Below, one piece after another: positions 60,549 through 64,000 of a stretch of 64,000 nt of DNA; position 1 is the first letter of the stretch; each line of letters begins with the position of its first letter. The stretch covers positions 152,219-216,218 of the forward strand of contig JALWWO010000020.1 in NCBI GenBank assembly GCA_027078745.1, in the 5' to 3' direction. The notes beneath the pieces were generated by a model. That model saw only the letters and a list, made by a program, of their open reading frames with translations, did not search any database and had not been told where the DNA came from. This DNA comes from Chromatiaceae bacterium (lineage in GTDB: Bacteria > Pseudomonadota > Gammaproteobacteria > Chromatiales > Chromatiaceae). Position numbers and translations under genes: made by a program.

Positions 60549-61046
60549 ATGGGTAGACCCGCCGCCCGGCTGTTGGATAGCGTCGCCCATCCCCTCCCTC
60601 CTGCCCTGAGCCCGGGGCCCGGCAGCTACAATGTGTTGATCGGGTTCCGCCCCGCCTGGCGCGGAGTTCCCGCCGCCGCGGCTGCCGCGCTGCAAGCAGC
60701 GAAACAGATCTCAGACGCGACCATTCGGGCAGCGGAAGCCGCCACCCTCGCCGCCGCAGGCACCCCTGGACTGCCCGCCGCCAAGGCGGCGGAGGAGAGC
60801 ACGAAAGCAGCTGCAGCCGCCCAGATGGGAGCCATGATCGCTGCGATGGCGGGCGGAGCAGACATTCACAGCTGCGCTACCCCCCTGCCCCTGCCACCCC
60901 ACGGTCCCGGCGTGGTCATCGACGGCAGTCAAACCGTCCTCATCAATTCTCTGCCCGCCTGTCGGGTAGGGGATACGATTCTGGAAGCCGTCGGCCCCCC
61001 GAACAAGATCGTCTTGGGGGAATTGACGGTGCTCATCGGCGGCTAG
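60549..61046 (+). CDS. PAAR-motif protein, orphan
   Basis: A 165-residue protein. The N-terminus MGRPAARLLDSVAHPLPP holds the PAAR sequence itself. After YNVLIGFRPAWRG comes an Ala-rich helical insert (about residues 40-105), then CATPLPLPPHGPGVVIDGSQ, LINSLPACRVGD and a final VLGELTVLIGG. PAAR proteins cap the VgrG spike of type VI secretion systems. No vgrG, hcp or other type VI gene is in the window, and no toxin domain is fused. It lies directly downstream of tRNA-Leu and converges on ybeY, overlapping by four bases. Confidence 0.85.
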   Translation: MGRPAARLLDSVAHPLPPALSPGPGSYNVLIGFRPAWRGVPAAAAAALQAAKQISDATIRAAEAATLAAAGTPGLPAAKAAEESTKAAAAAQMGAMIAAMAGGADIHSCATPLPLPPHGPGVVIDGSQTVLINSLPACRVGDTILEAVGPPNKIVLGELTVLIGG

Positions 61047-61498
61047 CTCTCATAGGGGTTCGGAAACCCCAGAGACTGGAGCAAGCGGATTTCCAGGGCC
61101 TCCATTTCCCGCGCTTGGGCTTCGGTCTGATGGTCATAGCCCAAAAGATGCAGGGTGCCGTGAATCACCAGATGGGCCCAATGGGCCAGCGGTGGCTTGC
61201 TCAGAGCCTGTGCCTCCCGATCGACTAACGGCGCACAGATCACCAGATCCCCCAGAAAATCCAGGATCGGCACCCCGGGCAGCGGTTCGAAGGGAAAGGA
61301 CAACACGTTAGTCGGCCCCGCTTTTCCCCGGAACCGCGCGTTGAGCCGGGCGGATTCTTCTTCTCCCACCAACCGAATCGTAACCTCTGCGCGGTCGCGC
61401 TCGCCTGCCAGGGCGGTGGAAAGCCAAGTGAGGAACTGCGCCTCGCTCGGGATTGGCTGCCATTGAGAGGCGTTTTGCAGATCAAGGCGAACCGCCAT
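61043..61498 (-). CDS. ybeY: Endoribonuclease YbeY
   Basis: A 151-residue zinc endoribonuclease acting in 16S rRNA 3' processing and ribosome quality control. The start at 61498 (MAVRLDLQNASQW) fits the family; the longer frame lies within phoH. The zinc motif is HLVIHGTLHLLGYDH, preceded by PTNVLSFPFE and ILDFLGDLVIC. It overlaps the phoH gene by 17 bp in the usual miaB-phoH-ybeY order. Confidence 0.95.
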   Translation of the reverse strand: MAVRLDLQNASQWQPIPSEAQFLTWLSTALAGERDRAEVTIRLVGEEESARLNARFRGKAGPTNVLSFPFEPLPGVPILDFLGDLVICAPLVDREAQALSKPPLAHWAHLVIHGTLHLLGYDHQTEAQAREMEALEIRLLQSLGFPNPYES

Positions 61499-62465
61499 CT
61501 TCCCGCTCAAAGGCATCGTAGGCATGCACGATGCGTTGCACCAGGGCATGGCGCACCACATCCCGCGCGTTGAAAAAGGTGAAGCTGATGCCTTCCACTT
61601 GGCGAAGTACTTCGATGGCCTGGCGCAAGCCGGAGGGCTGGCCTCGGGGCAGATCCACCTGGGTGACATCGCCGGTGATCACGGCGGTGGACCCAAAGCC
61701 GATGCGGGTGAGGAACATTTTCATCTGTTCCCGGGTGGTGTTCTGGGCTTCGTCCAGCAGGATGAAGGCTTCGTTTAAGGTGCGCCCCCGCATATAGGCG
61801 AGCGGGGCGATCTCGATTACATTGCGTTCTAGAAGTCGATGGACTTTTTCGAACCCGAACATCTCGTAGAGGGCATCGTAGAGGGGCCGCAGATAGGGAT
61901 CGATCTTCTGGGCCAGATCGCCGGGTAAAAAGCCGAGCCGCTCCCCGGCTTCCACCGCAGGGCGCACGAGCACCAAGCGGCGCACGCGCTCCGATTCCAG
62001 GGCCTCCACCGCACAGGCCACGGCGAGATAGGTTTTTCCCGTGCCCGCCGGCCCGATCCCGAAGTTGATATCGTGCTGAGCGATGGCGTCCAGATAAGCC
62101 TGTTGATTCGGGCCTCTCGCCCGAATGAGGGCCCGCCTGAGACGGATCACCCGTTCTTGCTGCCGATCCCCAGCCGGGACTTCCAAAGAGTCCATGCCGG
62201 ATTCTTGAAGATAGAGATGGATGATTTCTGGGTTCAAGTCTTGCTCTTCCGTGGCGGCATAGAGCTGCAAGAGGAGCTGTTCCCCCCTGCGCACCGCCCG
62301 CTTTTCTCCGATGAGCCGGAACCGATGGCCCCGATTGGCAATCTCGATGCCTAATCGGCGTTCGATCTGGCGCAGATGGGCATCGGTTTGTCCGCTGAGA
62401 TTGGCCAGGCGTTCGTTATCCTCTGGAATCAGTTGAAAATCTCGGGTTTCTGGATGCAGTCCCAT
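61482..62465 (-). CDS. ybeZ: PhoH-like ATPase (YbeZ)
   Basis: A 327-residue P-loop ATPase. After an N-terminal KH-like region (RQIERRLGIEIANRGHRFRL), the Walker A motif is GPAGTGKTYLAVA and the Walker B region is FILLDEAQNTTREQMKMFLTR. The GDVTQVDLPRGQPSGL motif is typical of PhoH proteins. It works with YbeY in RNA processing. It lies 8 bp after miaB and overlaps ybeY. Confidence 0.94.
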   Translation of the reverse strand: MGLHPETRDFQLIPEDNERLANLSGQTDAHLRQIERRLGIEIANRGHRFRLIGEKRAVRRGEQLLLQLYAATEEQDLNPEIIHLYLQESGMDSLEVPAGDRQQERVIRLRRALIRARGPNQQAYLDAIAQHDINFGIGPAGTGKTYLAVACAVEALESERVRRLVLVRPAVEAGERLGFLPGDLAQKIDPYLRPLYDALYEMFGFEKVHRLLERNVIEIAPLAYMRGRTLNEAFILLDEAQNTTREQMKMFLTRIGFGSTAVITGDVTQVDLPRGQPSGLRQAIEVLRQVEGISFTFFNARDVVRHALVQRIVHAYDAFEREDGGSP

Positions 62466-62473
62466 ATTCTTCG

Positions 62474-63808
62474 CTAGCTCAGGCGTTCTCCTCGGAGGGA
62501 ATGGGGCAGGGCTTCCGTGATGCGCACCTGAACGAACTGTCCGATGAGTTCCGGTGGCCCGGGGAAGTTGACCACCCGATTGTTTTCCGTGCGACCGGCC
62601 AGTTCTCTGGGATTTTTGCGGGAAGGGCCTTCCACCAGGATGCGGGCCCGGGTGCCCACCATGCGGCGGCTGATGGCCTGGGCTTGCCGCGCGAGCCGCG
62701 CTTGCAGCCGCAGCAGCCGTTCCTGCTTCACCGATTGGGGCACCGGATCGGGCAGCTCTGCCGCCGGCGTGCCCGGGCGTCGGCTGTAGATAAAACTGTA
62801 GCTTCCATCGAAACCGACGGTTTCCACCAGATCCAAAGTGGCCTGAAAATCCGCTTCCGTTTCGCCGGGGAAGCCCACGATGAAATCCGAAGAAATGCTG
62901 ATGTCCGGGCGGGCACGGCGAAGTTGGCGGATCTTGTCCAAGTATTCTTGTCGAGTGTGGCCGCGCTTCATGGCGGCGAGGATGCGATCCGATCCGCTCT
63001 GCACCGGCAGATGCAGATGACCGGCGAGGCTAGGCACTTCTTTGTGCGCATCGATGAGGGAATCCGAGAATTCCACCGGATGGGAAGTGGTGTAGCGGAT
63101 GCGGCCGATGCCCTCGATGGCGGCCAAGTAGCGGATCAACAGGGCGAGATCTGCGACGGTGCCATCGTGCATCAGGCCCCGATAGGCGTTCACGTTCTGA
63201 CCTAGCAGGGTGATTTCCCGCACGCCCTGTTCCGCCAGGTTAGCCACCTCTGCGATTACATCATCGAAAGGGCGGCTGATTTCCTCCCCTCGGGTGTAGG
63301 GTACCACGCAATAGGTGCAGTATTTGGAACAGCCCTCCATCACGGACACAAAGGCGGTGGGTCCCTCCGCCCGCGGCGCCGGCAGGCAGTCAAACTTTTC
63401 GATCTCCGGAAAGGAAACATCGATCTGCGCTTCCCCCGCCTGAGCCAGGGATTGCAGCATCTGGGGCAATCGGTGCAGGGTCTGGGGTCCGAAAACCAGA
63501 TCCACATAGGGGGCGCGGTCGCGGAGCTGCTCCCCTTCTTGACTGGCCACACAGCCCCCCACGCCGATCACCACCTCCGGCCGGCGCTGTTTGAACACCT
63601 TCCAGCGGCCCAGGGTGGAAAAAACTTTTTCCTGGGCTTTCTCTCGGATGGAGCAGGTGTTGAGCAGCAGCACATCCGCCGCTTCCGGACGGGAGACCAG
63701 GGCCAGACCATGGGAGGCTCGGAGCACATCCGCCATGCGCTGGGCGTCGTACTCGTTCATCTGGCAACCGTTGGTCTGAATATAGAGGGTCTTCCACATA
63801 GATTTCAT
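62474..63808 (-). CDS. miaB: tRNA-2-methylthio-N6-dimethylallyladenosine synthase MiaB
   Basis: A 444-residue radical-SAM methylthiotransferase that modifies A37 of tRNAs reading UNN codons. The N-terminal UPF0004 domain has cysteines in [26 protein letters not shown] and [11 protein letters not shown] for the auxiliary cluster. The radical-SAM cluster is [20 protein letters not shown] domain ends the protein (about 375-440). It heads the miaB-phoH-ybeY operon. The start may also be the nearby methionine three residues later. Confidence 0.97.
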   Translation of the reverse strand: MKSMWKTLYIQTNGCQMNEYDAQRMADVLRASHGLALVSRPEAADVLLLNTCSIREKAQEKVFSTLGRWKVFKQRRPEVVIGVGGCVASQEGEQLRDRAPYVDLVFGPQTLHRLPQMLQSLAQAGEAQIDVSFPEIEKFDCLPAPRAEGPTAFVSVMEGCSKYCTYCVVPYTRGEEISRPFDDVIAEVANLAEQGVREITLLGQNVNAYRGLMHDGTVADLALLIRYLAAIEGIGRIRYTTSHPVEFSDSLIDAHKEVPSLAGHLHLPVQSGSDRILAAMKRGHTRQEYLDKIRQLRRARPDISISSDFIVGFPGETEADFQATLDLVETVGFDGSYSFIYSRRPGTPAAELPDPVPQSVKQERLLRLQARLARQAQAISRRMVGTRARILVEGPSRKNPRELAGRTENNRVVNFPGPPELIGQFVQVRITEALPHSLRGERLS

Positions 63809-63895
63809 GGAAATGCTCTAAGATTGACGGGTTCTCCACGCATTATGTTACGCTGCTTTGCGCAAATTCTGTGCCCAGCAGCTCTTCGAACGCCT

Positions 63896-64000
63896 ATGTT
63901 ATTGCAGCCTGTCATTCTCTCCGGCGGTTCTGGAACCCGCCTGTGGCCCCTTTCTCGGGAAGCCTATCCCAAGCAATTCCTTCCCCTCACCGGTGAGCAT
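63896..64000 (+). CDS. Mannose-1-phosphate guanylyltransferase (AlgA/ManC/CpsB type), start only
   Basis: Partial gene of 35 codons cut by the right edge. The N-terminus contains [20 protein letters not shown] and [10 protein letters not shown], the nucleotide-binding signature of mannose-1-phosphate guanylyltransferases, often fused to a phosphomannose isomerase domain. It makes GDP-mannose for polysaccharides. The gene diverges from miaB. Whether the C-terminal isomerase domain is present cannot be seen here. Confidence 0.88.
   Translation, partial: MLLQPVILSGGSGTRLWPLSREAYPKQFLPLTGEH

Overview
The window is a dense stretch of chromosome from a Gram-negative bacterium, very probably a gammaproteobacterium. 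The evidence is the gene orders rseP-bamA-skp-lpxD-fabZ-lpxA, ftsY-ftsE-ftsX, miaB-phoH-ybeY and petA-petB-petC, a full-length PurL, and tRNA genes with encoded CCA ends. A gene closely resembling malyl-CoA lyase suggests one-carbon or glyoxylate-linked metabolism, as in methylotrophs or methanotrophs, but no methane or methanol oxidation gene is present, so that lifestyle is only an inference. No phage, insertion sequence or CRISPR array was seen.

Layout. 1-5.9 kb: surface polysaccharide genes (partial MlaC-like protein, Wzc-type tyrosine autokinase with a tyrosine-rich tail, Wza-type export lipoprotein, O-antigen polymerase/ligase-like protein, CpsB-type phosphatase). 5.9-14.4 kb: TauE/SafE permease, tRNA-Glu, tRNA-Ala, OsmC-like protein, ftsX-ftsE-ftsY, an M16 peptidase pair, rsmD, a small membrane protein, a 2OG-Fe(II) oxygenase and tRNA-Arg. 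14.4-23.2 kb: GspB- and GspA-like proteins, malyl-CoA lyase-like protein, purL, dnaQ and a HAD phosphatase. 23.2-25.8 kb: cytochrome bc1. 26.2-29.7 kb: the least familiar part, with a small exported protein made of three identical-type repeats, then an operon of a degenerate receiver-like protein, a small GTPase, two Roadblock-type proteins and a small helical protein. 30.1-39.3 kb: gyrA and the outer-membrane/lipid A block. 39.4-52.5 kb: a phosphate-binding-like protein, then hemerythrin, DUF2249 and a polytopic membrane protein leading into a nitrous oxide reductase cluster of the clade II (Sec-exported NosZ) type: nosZ, two c-type cytochromes, nosB, nosD, nosG, nosH, nosF, nosL, nosY. 52.6-57.4 kb: a PhoPQ-like two-component system, a PepSY protein and a nine-haem cytochrome c. 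57.5-64 kb: coaE, rnr, tRNA-Leu, an orphan PAAR protein, ybeY-phoH-miaB and the start of a mannose-1-phosphate guanylyltransferase.

How they may work together. Cytochrome bc1 and the soluble c cytochromes could feed electrons to NosZ, with NosG/NosH as a second quinol route. NosDFYL would mature and supply the copper sites. A perfect FNR/Dnr-type box (TTGAT-N4-ATCAA) lies between the two cytochrome genes, inside the loop of a terminator-like hairpin. A weaker box precedes the hemerythrin gene. Both suggest that the nos genes and their leader module respond to low oxygen or nitric oxide. The Roadblock/GTPase operon looks like a signalling switch of unknown output.
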